A model generated the notes under the pieces. It was given only the letters and a program-made list of their open reading frames with translations. It did no database searches and had not been told where the DNA came from. 64,000 nucleotides of DNA, taken from positions 5,580,001 to 5,644,000 of the forward strand of contig OZ234500.1 of NCBI GenBank assembly GCA_965153455.1, given 5' to 3'. Below are positions 1 through 10,590 of this stretch, piece after piece. Within the stretch, counting starts at the first letter, position 1, and every line of letters begins with the position of its first letter. This DNA comes from Sphagnum compactum. Taxonomy: Eukaryota > Bryophyta > Sphagnopsida > Sphagnales. A program made the position numbers and the translations under genes.

Positions 1-1770
1 CTTGAGGAAACAAATTAAGAGACAACAACGAGCCTCCCAGCTTATCGTCGTCTTTTGTACCCGAGAAAAAAACCAAAAGATGATGACAAGCCGAAAGCCT
101 CTTGGCTCATCACCATCTTCTACATTTGAGGAAAAAAACCAAGAAACAATGATGAACTAGGAGGTTCGTCGTCATCTTCTGCATTGAGAAAAAAACCAAG
201 AAATGACAACAAGCCTCTCGGCCTGTCATCATCTTCTACACCTGAGAAAAAAAACAAAGAGATGATGACAAGCCTCCTCGCTCGTCGTCATCGTATTCTG
301 TAGAGAAAGATAAGTCAGTAGCACTAGAAACTAGTAGAGAAAGTAAGGCATGAATGAAATTTCTTCTCTAAAGAAGAATAGAGAAAGAAAAAACAAATTA
401 AAGGTCTCTCAAGAGTCCCTGTGCTCCGAGTCTCTGATTCCAATTGTAACAATTTTGAATTCGTCATGCAAAGTTGAAGATTGGGTAGATTGCAAAATTG
501 TGCTAGCTGTGAACTTTACAAAGGCTTATGCTCACAGGCTTTTTCAGATTTGCAATTCAGGGGACGCAATGATGACATCCAATTACCCAAGTTGAAGCAC
601 TAGGATATGTTTGGGTTAGTCATGAAGGAAGCCTCAAGGTGAAAGAAGTTTTTAGAACTCACATGTTAGTATATTTAGACCCTCTGTACTACTCCCTTTG
701 TGTGCACAAAATTTGTCTATGTATTGGTTTCCTTGTGGTACTTTTTACCTTTACACGATTGAAGCAAAACAACCAAAGACGATGATGAGTCGGGATTTCG
801 GTTCATCGTCATCGTTTTCTACATTCGAGGAAAAAAAACTGAGAGATGATGATGAGCTTCTCAACTCATCGTTGTTTTCTACACCTAAAGAAAAAAATGC
901 AAAAGTTGACAACGAACCATCCTAATTCGTCGTTGTCTTCTGCACATGAGGAAAAAAACCAAGGATGACGACGAGCTGGGATCCTAGCTTGTTGTTGTCG
1001 TCTACAACTAAGGAATAAAACCAAGAGACGATGACAAGCCTCCGAGCTTGTCATTGTTTTTTACAATTGAAAAAAAATGCAGAAGACAACAACGAGCCAT
1101 GAGGCTCATTGTCGTCTTTTGTAGCTAAAGAAAAAACAACCAAGGATGACAATGAGCCTGGATCTCGACTCGTCGTCGTATTTAATAACTGAGGGAAAAA
1201 ACACTAAAATGCGATAATGAGCCGGGAGCCTTGTTGTCGTCTTCTGCGATGAAGGAAAATAATCAAGGATGACGACAAGTCGGGATCCCAGCTCGTTGTC
1301 ATCTTCTGCAAATGAGGAAAAAAAGTAAGAGACAACGACGAGCATCTTGACTTGTTGTTGTCTTCTGCAAGTGAAGAAAAAAAGCTAAGAGACGATGACG
1401 AGCTGGGAGGCTCATCATCATTTCCTTCAACCCAAGAAAAACCAACATCAAGGTTTTTTTTCTTGGGTTGCAGAGGACGATGACGAGCCGAAAGGTTCAT
1501 CGTCATCTTCTGGGTTTTTGTGTTTTTATTTTTTTCTTGAATTGCAAAAGATGATGACGAGTGGGGAGGTTCGTCATTGTCTTCTGCAATGCAAAAAAAA
1601 AAACAGAAGACAAGAACAAAGCACATTTGTTGTTGTCTTCTGCCCTAGTTTCATAAGAAGGGTAGAAGATGACAACGAATGTTGCATTCGTCGTCAACTT
1701 TTGCCCTAATCTCGTAAGAAGAACAGAAGATGAAAACGAGTGAAGCATTGGTAATCATCTTCTCTACAAG
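1..1770. repeat. degenerate ~60-bp minisatellite with internal dyad (two blocks)
   Basis: A degenerate unit of about 60 bp repeats from the left edge to about 300, and again from about 780 to 1,770. Each unit has an A-rich spacer (GAGGAAAAAAACCAAGAGAC-like), then GATGACGAGCC, a short loop and GGCTCGTCGTCATC, then TTCTGCA. The two GA/TC blocks are inverted relative to each other, so every unit could fold into a hairpin. The interval 300-780 is not repetitive. Open frames here, rich in Ser or in Asp/Glu, are by-products of the repeat and are not called as genes. The array probably continues left of the window. Confidence 0.85.
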
Positions 1771-1854
1771 GGAACAAGAGTGAACAAGAGACAAAGAAAA
1801 AAAAGGGTTGATGTACATTTACTTGCCACAGATGCACATGTTATATTTTGGAGC

Positions 1855-2085
1855 AACGTTTTTTGCAACACCACTTTAGTAACGTCTTTTGTAGCATTGC
1901 TTCAACACCGCTTCTGTAACATCGTCTTCTACATCATCGCTTCAACATCGTCTTCTACAACACCGTTTCAACACCGCTTTTGCAGCATTGTCTTTTGCAA
2001 CATCGCTTCAACACCGCCTTTGCAACATCGTCTTCTACAACACCGCTTCAACACCACTGCTGTGCTTCAATTTTGTAACAACGTT
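1855..2085. repeat. short tandem repeat, ~15-16 bp unit
   Basis: Alternating CAACACCGCTTCAACA-like and CATCGTCTTCTACAA-like units run for about 230 bp. The open frame across it is a repeat artefact. It lies next to the ~60-bp minisatellite and shares the TCGTCTTCT word with it, so one array may derive from the other. Confidence 0.75.
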
Positions 2086-2090
2086 TAATT

Positions 2091-3229
2091 ATGCTTCGAT
2101 GTTACAACAATATTAAGTTGCTTGTTGTAGCAGCACTTGGTTCCTAATCACTCTTAATCACTTGACAACTCCTTTTTTCCTTTGGCTATGCTGAAATTTC
2201 GACTACAATAATGCTCCTCGCCTCCTACAAACTACAACGTTAAGGTTTGAGTGGCGGCAAGATTTAGGGTTTTTTGTGGGGTGGAGGTAGATAGTTGAGG
2301 TTTGAAATGCTTGGGCAGTCAAATAGATTTAGCCTTGAAATAAGTGAGGGAAAAAAAAAAAGAAAAAGACCCAACCTCAATGCCTGCAGCAGATCCAATA
2401 ATTGGGATGAACTTGAGTTCATCCCAAACGGAACTGGTGCAGTCATGGGGGCTGAGTCACTCCGGCCAATTTTAGTTACTACCAACTTTTTTCCAACCGC
2501 ACCCATAAAACTAAAACTGGCCTGCAAGTAGGTGGCAGAGTACTAATAGCAACCCACTTGGACCAATCAAACTATATAGGCAATCAGAAACAAGGAACAG
2601 TCAATAAATACGATTTGACTTTATTTGTTGGACTATTCAAGGGCTCTGAAAGCTCTGGTTACTTTCAGGATCCCAAGAGTCTTCCAGTGATGAAACCGTG
2701 CCAAACTTTATAAACTGAAAGCACCCAAGAAAGGGAGAGAAAAAGAAGGAAGGGGCAAGGACCAAAGTCCAGGCAAGCAAACAGCCCAAAAGAAGTGGGT
2801 CACATGGAGGAAAGGCAACCACTTGCATGAAGCATATCAACTAAAGAGAGGGCGAGATAAACCCGATCAAACTCCAAGCCTAGAAGAAGAACCCTCGTTT
2901 GCCATAACAGCCCGTCTTGAGATGGAGGCCGCCTGCAATGGATTCATTGGATTTGAGTGAGGGACCTGAGCCAAGATTTCCTGTGCAGGGTCACAGAAGA
3001 TTCAATTTAAGCAGGATGATTCAAACATTGGAGCAAACACAACTGATGAGGCGTTTCTTTTGGTTTTGAGGGTTTCAGAGTGGCGACAAGTGTTATCACT
3101 TATTTGCAAATATCACACCAGATATGTCATCAGTTCGTCACAAAACTCTGAAGCGCACTAAATTATTCGTTGGTCAAGTTAAGAGCCAAACAATTTGTAC
3201 TAGACAGTCAAATTTGTTTAAGAGTCAAA
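2091..3229. other. intergenic, no recognised gene
   Basis: There is no convincing coding frame. The one structured site is a near-perfect palindrome at 2,402-2,427, with arms TTGGGATGAACT and AGTTCATCCCAA around a 2-base centre. Confidence 0.5.
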
Positions 3230-3850
3230 TTTTGTGGGTCACAGTGATCCAACACCCAGTGCACCATCCATGGGATGTCTGTTATTAGTCCATTGTGGAT
3301 GAACCTCAACTGAGTTCATATTTGGTTTCACCTTGGTAACCAATTCTGGGGGAAATAGGTCCCATATATAGATAGATAAGTAGGAAAATAGGTAACTTCT
3401 AGTAAGTAGATGGTTTGTAGTTTATACATGGTTAACTGATGTTTTTACTACCTACTAACAGCCTACTAACAATAAAGCAAGTTGTTAGCAGTGTTTTTAT
3501 GTTTTGGGCGAAATTTTGTCAAATTTTGACCTGAAAAATATGATTTTGACCTAAACAAAGGACTTTTCATAGAAAAAAAGGCCCAAATTCGCCAGATTAA
3601 AAAAAATAAAAAATCCAAATTGTGTGATTTTTATGATGAGATCCAGCAGGTAGCCAAGAATATGGAAGGATTCTGCTTTTTTTACCTTAATATTTAGTAT
3701 GTAGCCAAATCTATCTTATGGATGATCACCACTTGAGCTACATCACAAAATTGAAAAAAACACCCTTTTAGTAATGTATAAAAAGCAACCGAGCTCACCA
3801 CCGTGCTTAGCCAGGGAACTGAATCCCAACAGAAAACTGTTTCCTGACCA
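3230..3850 (+). repeat. dispersed repeat copy A (interrupted by a MITE)
   Basis: The segments 3,230-3,488 and about 3,770-3,850 are similar to the continuous stretch 37,355-37,690. Shared landmarks in order are TTTGGTTTCACCTTGGTAAC, ATATATAGATAGAT, GTAGATGGTTT, GTTGTTAG, then AAAAGCAAC, GGTTAGC/GCTTAGCC, AGGGAACTG and CAACAGAAA. Copy A is split by the MITE that begins at 3,489. The repeat class is unknown. Confidence 0.7.
3489..3764 (+). mobile_element. short hAT-type MITE, copy 1
   Basis: This is a member of the CAGTG-ended family (see copies at 4,603, 27,181, 34,261, 35,823 and 36,728). It starts CAGTGTTTTT and ends with the family's CATCACAAA..TTGA..AAAAAA tail. It interrupts copy A of a dispersed repeat immediately after GTTGTTAG; copy B (37,355-37,690) is uninterrupted at this point. 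The right-hand target duplication is weak (CCTTTTAG), so the exact right end is uncertain. Confidence 0.6.
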
Positions 3851-4534
3851 CTTACCATCCATCCTTCATGGTGTGCTGGTGGGTGCTGGTTCAGTGTGTC
3901 CTTGTTTATCCACTTCCAATTTCGGAAGTACAGTGGAAAGCCAGCAGCTGTTGGTCCCCGTGTTGTTTCTGTTCAGTTTGCTGATGTAACTTAGCATCAT
4001 GAGGGCATCATCCCAAAAGACAAATTAGCTTAGTTCAACACACGTTTGTGAAAAAATTGTCCAACCCATAGAAGGCTGATGAAAAGCTGCCCCAAACCAA
4101 AAAAATTAAAATAAAAAATTGTGTGGAAATGAGGCAAAATTTTCTCCCAAAAAAATGATTTTCTGAAAAATTTGGCGAGTTTTAAATGAATGGAATTTTA
4201 CAGAATATTCCATTTTGATTTCTTGGGTCAAAAAGTGTCTGAAAAAAATTGCTGGTTTCATATTTAAACTTTTGTTCTGGGGGGACTGTTTTGGGATCAA
4301 TAAAATAGTTTTATTAATTCGCCACCTGCACTTACACTCAAGAAATTCTTGATTTTTATTCAAAATATAGTGGAATTCAAGACTGATTAACAAGAATTCA
4401 CAGGCGGCATATGTGTTGCAAGTGTATAGAAGATCATGATGATGATTACTGCTGGTTGGATGGGATGAAACCTTACCCCCAAATGATTGGAGCCAGGTCC
4501 TCTTTTCACATGTAATTACAGAAATAGTAGAAAA

Positions 4535-4602
4535 TATGGATTCCTATTGATTCGAGTTTTTCTGAGAATTAGATAATCCTATTGAAAATATGGATTCCTA
4601 GT
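4535..4602. repeat. local tandem duplication
   Basis: The words AAATATGGATTCCTA and GATAATCCTATTGA/TTCCTATTGA recur twice about 50 bp apart, just left of MITE copy 2. It is a small local duplication with no coding content. Confidence 0.5.
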
Positions 4603-4917
4603 CAGCTTTTTTGTTTTGTGTGACGAGTTTTCGCCACCTGGCGACAAATTTGTTTTTGGTGTGGCGACAAAAAAAAAGGGCTGGCGAATCCAACAAAAGG
4701 GATTTTTGAGAAAATTTCAAAACAATTCGCCATATCTCGAGAAAAAAAAGCTAGAAGTCGCCAGATTTAGACAGTGTGTTCCATTAGGTCGCCAAAATTA
4801 TACAGGATTCCAAAAAAGATCTACTAGTCCACAAGGACAGTTGCCAAATTATTGCTAATTAATATTGAGGATTCTCGCCAGTACACCTACTTGAGGAATT
4901 TGAAAAAAAAAACCCTG
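4603..4917 (+). mobile_element. short hAT-type MITE, copy 2
   Basis: A 315-bp element starting CAGCTTTTTTGTTTTG and ending TTGAAAAAAAAAACCCTG; the reverse complement of the end reads CAGGGTTTTTTTTTTC, so the ends are imperfect inverted repeats. Flanking octamers TTCCTAGT (4,595-4,602) and TTCCTGGC (4,918-4,925) match at 6 of 8 positions, consistent with an old 8-bp target duplication. The inside repeats the word TCGCCA(CC)/GGCGACAAA several times. It has no coding capacity. Confidence 0.7.
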
Positions 4918-5007
4918 TTCCTGGCCACTTATTTTTCTGAAAAATTCGTAGTTAAATTTTATTTATTTATGTTCAATCCAATACCTTTTTCATCTAAATT
5001 TAGCAAG

Positions 5008-5043
5008 TTATATATCTATATATATATATATATATATATATAT
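5008..5043. repeat. (TA)n microsatellite
   Basis: A TA dinucleotide run of about 15 units with one C interruption near its left end. Confidence 0.9.
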
Positions 5044-5199
5044 TTCGATAGGTTAGATCTAGCACTGATCAATCTAACCCGAATATAAATTGATAAAAGA
5101 AGAAAAAAAAATCAAACAAAGAAACTACAGACAGCATATTTTTTTCTTATATGTACCAAAAATCATGTGCTCACAAGGAAAACGCGCACTTCTATTTTT

Positions 5200-6281
5200 C
5201 ATGCGGCGAAGTCGGTTCGTTTCCAATTTTAGGCGAACGGCTGCAGCAGCGCCGTCTTGAATTGTCCAGAAATTAACCGCTCGGTGCGTGCCGTTGGCAA
5301 CACCAGAAAAAGTCTTCTATGAGCCTGTAGGTGGTATACACGCACGGGATTGAGGAGGGCTTGGCTGCCGCCAACCTCTTCCGCTGAATTCGTTGGCAGA
5401 AAGAGAGGAAGGCAGACCAAAACTCGCACATGAGCATTTGAACCGTCTGCCCCTTCCGCCCGCCCCTTTTAGCCGCGTCTCTTCCTTGACTTGCGTGCCA
5501 GTAGTGCTCCGCTTCTTCCTTGATGTGCGTGGCAGTCTACCGAGCTTCTTCCTCCAATTCATCTTTCTAGGTAATGGTATCCGAAGATGCGATAATGTGG
5601 GGTTTTGTCGATAACACGACGGGAAGAGCTCCCCTAACAACGAACGAATGTGTGGAGAAAAGTATTGCGTGTGGGAAACAATGTTGGTTTCGATCTCATA
5701 GAAGTTCGTCTTGCTACAAGCTACGCTGGTGCTTCGTTGTTCATGAGTGGCAGAAAGTCGTCTAGTGGTCTTTTGTGTCTCATTGATCGCTCATCAACAC
5801 GTGGCGAGCACGGTGAATGAAAGCTTACTCGTCGAGCATATTCTCTCGTGAACATCTGAATCTAACTTCACCTATCTTTTGTGTTTGGGTGAACAAACTG
5901 TGTGAAGTTTAGATACTCATGTGTGGCCTGGCTTTCCCCTATTAAGGTATCACTTTCACCTAGCTTAGATAGACTGCAAGACTTGTTTCTACGACCACAG
6001 TTGGAGATCAGCGCCTGCGGCGGCGGCTTCTGAAGTTCCTGGCACGACTTCCAACAGCCTCGCACAGTTTCTACGGGTTCGTGACTTCTTACAAATATTG
6101 GTTGTCAAGAATTTGTGTGTAAACTTGTGCTCGATTTATCGCAAGAACAAGGAGAAACTTGGAGATCATGTGATCTCCAGGAAGAAAAACCTTGGGGCTT
6201 AGGATGATGACCTAAATTCCGTGGTGGGTTTTTTGTTGCAGGGTCCTCGACGACGTGAAAGGTTAGTAGCCGAAGAAGATC
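5200..6281 (+). promoter_or_regulatory. upstream region and likely 5' leader of the phospholipase D gene
   Basis: This stretch is richer in G+C than the flanking AT-rich DNA. A possible 5'-UTR intron runs from CTAG/GTAATG near 5,571 to the strong acceptor TTTTTTGTTGCAG ending at 6,241, which leaves a ~40-nt leader before the ATG at 6,282. This is inference from splice-like signals; I cannot place the transcription start. Confidence 0.35.
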
Positions 6282-9200
6282 ATGGCGTCGTATCTTCTCC
6301 ATGGCGTACTGGATGTCACCATCTACGAAGCAGAAAATCTCGTCAATGAGGAGAGGAGTACAGGCCGTGCGCCCGTCTTCTTCAGAAAGGTACAAAACCT
6401 TCGTGTATCAAGACCCTCTCTCTGCTCTCGACTCAGGCACACTGTTTTTTCGTCTTCTATACTCATGTGTCCAAGAGACTTATAAGATCTCGCGGAGCTC
6501 TGCCGAACTTCATTGCAGCAATGCACCAGTTCTAGCTAGGAAACACATGAAATGGGGTTCGAACTTCGATGTTCGTGCAGTACTGTATTGACTTCAGAGC
6601 TTCTTCTGTGAAGAACTACGTGACCTAGTTGCAGCAGCAGGCAGAAGATGATCACTACTAACTCGAGGGATCTCACTGGGGGGATCTTGGGGTGTGTGAG
6701 CTGCATTGTCATCTGTAGCTTTTGGAGGGAGCCGAAGAGATCGTTGGGATTGGCAAGGGATACAGCCAGTACTACGCGACAGTGGATCTAGTCCCTGCTC
6801 GAGTGGGGCGCACGCGGGTTCTTAAGGGAGAACCATCGGATCCCGTCTGGAACGAGTCCTTCAGGATCTATTGTGCACACACAGTGCCTGACGTGCAGAT
6901 TTCCATCAAGGATGATGCGATAGTAGGCACAGCAGTCGTGGGCAGAGCCAAAGTTCCAGCTGCAGATCTTCTCTCAGGAGCTCTAGTCGAAGGTTGGTAT
7001 CCTCTCTTCAGAGAGAAACATGGGGATGAAGATTCTTCAGAAGAACAACTGCTTGGTGACAGTCGAATTCGCTTCAGTCTGCAGTTTTCCGCAGCTTCTC
7101 GAGATCCGAATTGGAGTTCCGGGATCAAAAGCTCGCGCTACTTGGGTGTGCCTTATTGCTACTTCCCGCAGCGGACGGGATGCAAAGTGACTTTGTACCA
7201 AGACTCGCACATGCCGGACGGCTTCTTGCCGCGGATCTATCAAACAAGCAACACAGTGCGTCAGCCGACACGTTGTTGGGAAGATGTGTTCGAGGCCATC
7301 AGCAATGCGCGCTTCCTGATCTACATCACTGGCTGGTCTGTGTACACGGAGATCACTCTTGTCCGGGATCCACGACGACCCATTCCAGGTTCTGAAGGTG
7401 TGACGCTCGGCGAGCTCTTGAAGAAGAAGGCAAACGAAGGAGTCACAGTCAATCTCCTTGTCTGGGATGACAGGACTTCCATAGAGTATGTACACCCAGC
7501 AGGGATCATGGGTACACACGACGAAGACACGGAAGAGTACTTCCAGGATTCCAAGGTGAACTGTTTCCTTTGTCCTCGCAATCCAGACGACGGTCTGAGC
7601 GTGGTTCAAGGCTTCACGATTGGTACTATGTTTACCCATCACCAGAAAACAATCATCGTGGATGCTCCAGCTGTACCCGGGCGTTATCAAGGATCCGCCG
7701 GCGAGCAGCAGCAGCGAAGAATCGTGAGCTTTGTGGGAGGTATAGATCTTTGCGATGGTCGCTATGATACCCAGTATCACTCGCTCTTCAGAACGCTCAA
7801 CGGTGTTCACAGCGATGATTTCCATCAGCCCAATTTCAGCCCAGCTGCCGATCTCAAGCATGGTGGACCTCGAGAGCCGTGGCATGATCTCCATTCTCGT
7901 GTTGAAGGTCCCATTGCATGGGATGTGTTGTTCAATTTCGAGCAGCGATGGCGGAAACAAGCTGGTCCTACGCGAGAATCCTTGCTTCTTCCGCTTAGAG
8001 ACATCCCCAGTATCGATCCCCCTTCTGCCATCACTGCTGAAGATGATCCCAATACTTGGCATGTGCAGTTTTTCCGATCAATAGATGCTGGTAGCTGCTG
8101 CTGCTTGCCTGAGTCTCTTGACATCCCCATTATTTTCCGAGATTTTCAGAATTCAATCTCTTGCAATCACTGCCTGTCTTGCATTGTGATTCTGGCTTGC
8201 AATCTGCATCTCCAGCTGCTGCTGCTGCTGCTGCTCTCTCCAGCACATCTGCTCATCACCTTCTTGCAGAATAGTACCTCATCAGATCTGCAATGCACAG
8301 TGTGAGCTGCATAAGAACCTTGTTGCTGGCATTGCAAATTGATGATGCCCTGTTTGTTGGATGTGGATCTATGCAGGCGCGGCTTTTGGATTTCCAGAGG
8401 ATCCAAAGGCAGCAGTGAAGGCAGGGCTAACAAGTGGGAAGGACAACACAATAGACCACAGCATCCACGATGCGTACGTCAATGCCATCCGAAGAGCAAG
8501 AGACTTCATCTACATCGAGAATCAGTACTTTTTGGGAAGCTGCTTTGCATGGGAAGGAGAACAAGATGCGGGAGCTTTGCATCTCATACCCATGGAGCTT
8601 GCACTCAAGATTGTCAGTAAGATTGAAGCAGGCGAAAGATTCACCGTCTATGTTGTGCTCCCCATGTGGCCAGAAGGTGTACCTGACAGTGGGTCAGTGC
8701 AGGCAATTCTCCATTGGCAAAGAAGGACCATGGAGATGATGTACAAACAGATTGCTGAAGCCCTGCGCATCCATGGAGTTGAGAATCAAACCCCCAAAGA
8801 TTACCTCACCTTCTTCTGCTTGGGAAATCGTGAGACGCGGGCACAGGGAGAGTATGAGCCCAGTGAAAGCCCTGCAGATGGCAGCAATTACAAAGCAGCA
8901 CAAGATCATCGTCGCTTCATGATCTATGTGCATGCCAAGATGATGATCGGTAAGAACCCTGAGTCTCCTGCAAACAAACCCTAATATGATTTTGGAATTT
9001 CTGTACTCTGGGAGGCATTCAGAAACTTCATTAACCCTAATAAGATCTTGGAATTTCCATACCCTGGGAAGCATTCAGAAACTTCATAAATCTGATCACA
9101 TGAGAGCACAAAGATGGTTGAAGATGTTCAAAGATGGTGGAGGATGCTTGGATTGCAGTTTGCTAACACAGAGAGGCTGTCTCTGTGTCTGTGTCTGTCT

Positions 9201-9655
9201 GTTTTCTTCTTTCCTTTGCAGTGGATGATGAGTACATCATGATTGGCTCCGCCAACATCAACCAGCGATCAATGGATGGAGGCCGTGACACAGAGACGGC
9301 AATTGGTGCATACCAACCCTACCATCTGGGACAAGTACATCAACCTCCTCGATCAGACATTCATGGATTCCGAATGGGTTTGTGGTATGAGCACATGGGC
9401 AAACTTGACAATGTCTTCTTGCAACCCTGGAGCTTAGAATGCATCCGCAAGGTCAACAGTATTGCGGACAGGCATTGGGATCTGTTTGCAAGGGAAGAGA
9501 TTGTGGATTTACCTGGCCATTTGTTGACCTATCCTGTTGCAATTGCTGCTGATGGATCTGTGTCTGAGTTTCCAGGACTCTTGCATTTCCCCGACACCAA
9601 TGCCAACATACTTGGGACCTTGTCTGATATCTTGCCTGCCATCCTCACCACCTAA
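6282..9655 (+). CDS. phospholipase D, C2-domain (alpha-like) type
   Basis: Complete gene with coding exons 6,282-6,389, 6,719-8,090, 8,377-8,949 and 9,222-9,655. All junctions are GT/AG with matching phases, giving 828 residues, close to the ~810 usual for plant alpha-type enzymes. It hydrolyses phospholipids such as phosphatidylcholine to phosphatidic acid and a head group at membranes. An N-terminal C2 domain (about residues 1-155) precedes two HKD catalytic motifs: [11 protein letters not shown] (H344, K346, D351) and VHAKMMIVDDEY (H679, K681, D686), the second created by splicing exons 3 and 4. IENQYFLGS and the family-typical C-terminus ending LPAILTT are present. The ATG sits in GAAGATCATGGCG, and the first residues MASYLLHG match the family start. 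Intron 2 carries a (CTG)n run. I call the subclass alpha-like because the C2 domain starts without a long N-terminal extension. Confidence 0.95.
8979..9090. repeat. 56-bp tandem duplication in phospholipase D intron 3
   Basis: Two adjacent copies start CCCTAATATGATTTTGGAAT and CCCTAATAAGATCTTGGAAT; both contain GGCATTCAGAAACTTCAT or GCATTCAGAAACTTCAT. It lies wholly inside the intron between the last two coding exons. Confidence 0.85.
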
Positions 9656-10379
9656 CTAAGAATTTTTGCTTACAGCCAACGAATGTCAGCAGCTTGTTGA
9701 AAACTCCTGCAGTTAGCTGTTCTATTGTTGTTCCAGAAGGAACTTGTGTGCTGGTTCTTCAGATCACAAGATTTTGCACAATGAGTGAGGGACTTGTTTC
9801 TACCTGTCATGAGAATTTTGTGCTGGTTCTTCAGTGGAGTTTCAGCTGGTCCATGGTTGGCAAAATTCTTGGGGGAAGTCTTTTTCTTTGTGCACTTCTC
9901 TGAATGATTTCTTTGTCTTCCTGGTTTGATCATTTGATTCCTCAGGCATCTGAATCCTTTGTAAAGCTCCTACCTGCCACCTTTTCCATGCTTCTGCAAA
10001 TTTAGCATTTGGAGCGAGAAGAGAGAACCCATGATCCATGTCCATGTGTATGTCCTCCTCAATTTTTGCTTTGTTTTGGGAAGAATTGCCCTCCATTTGA
10101 GTGAAAGAGATCTGTGTGTTTCTCTCCTTGAGGATTCCATGTGCACAAGTTTTCTCCTGTTGGAGAGAGAGCTTTGTAACTTGTACCTTCACTTCACTGC
10201 AACAAGATTCAAGGAGAAATTCTTTGCCACAATTTTCAACTGTGGTGCAAAATGAGAGCAGTAACTTGCTGCTGTTCCATTGTCAAACTTTGTGCAAGCT
10301 CTCCTACCAGATACCAAAACCGACTAAATGCTGGTGAGCTCACGAATGCTTTTGGCAGTTTTTTTGCATCTCTGACAAT
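9656..10379. other. 3' flank of phospholipase D, no gene seen
   Basis: Probably the 3' UTR followed by spacer. The short open frames on both strands are overlapping and lack family signals, and I do not support any as genes. Confidence 0.5.
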
Positions 10380-10590
10380 TCCATTCAATCAACATGCATG
10401 GTTGAATTGTGCAAGTTCTGAAGAATGCAATTCCCATTCAATCAGCAGGTAATGCAACTGTGCAATTTCTGAAGCATAATAAATATACTTTCTGTTGAAT
10501 CAATATGCATGCAAATGTGCAATTTCAGAAGAATATAGTCCCATTCAGTCAACATGTATGCAAATATGTGCAATTTCCAAAGATGCCTTT
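10380..10590. repeat. degenerate ~50-60-bp tandem repeat (about 4 copies)
   Basis: Each copy has CCATTCAATCAACATGCATG-like, then TGCAA(N)TGTGCAA, TTTC(T)GAAGAAT and a variable end. Copies begin near 10,380, 10,433, 10,498 and 10,543. It is non-coding. Confidence 0.7.

Noticed and set aside
1204-1748. Overlapping 80-140-codon frames on both strands
   Set aside because: They are translations of the ~60-bp minisatellite; residues are dominated by Ser, Asp and Lys in a repeat rhythm.
7037-8062. A 341-codon minus-strand frame
   Set aside because: It is antisense to phospholipase D exon 2 and has no family features; the plus strand carries the HKD motif.
8091-8305. Continuation of phospholipase D exon 2 to a stop at 8,305
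   Set aside because: The family sequence [11 protein letters not shown] is restored only by splicing 8,090 to 8,377; the read-through is Leu/Cys-rich and contains a (CTG)n run.
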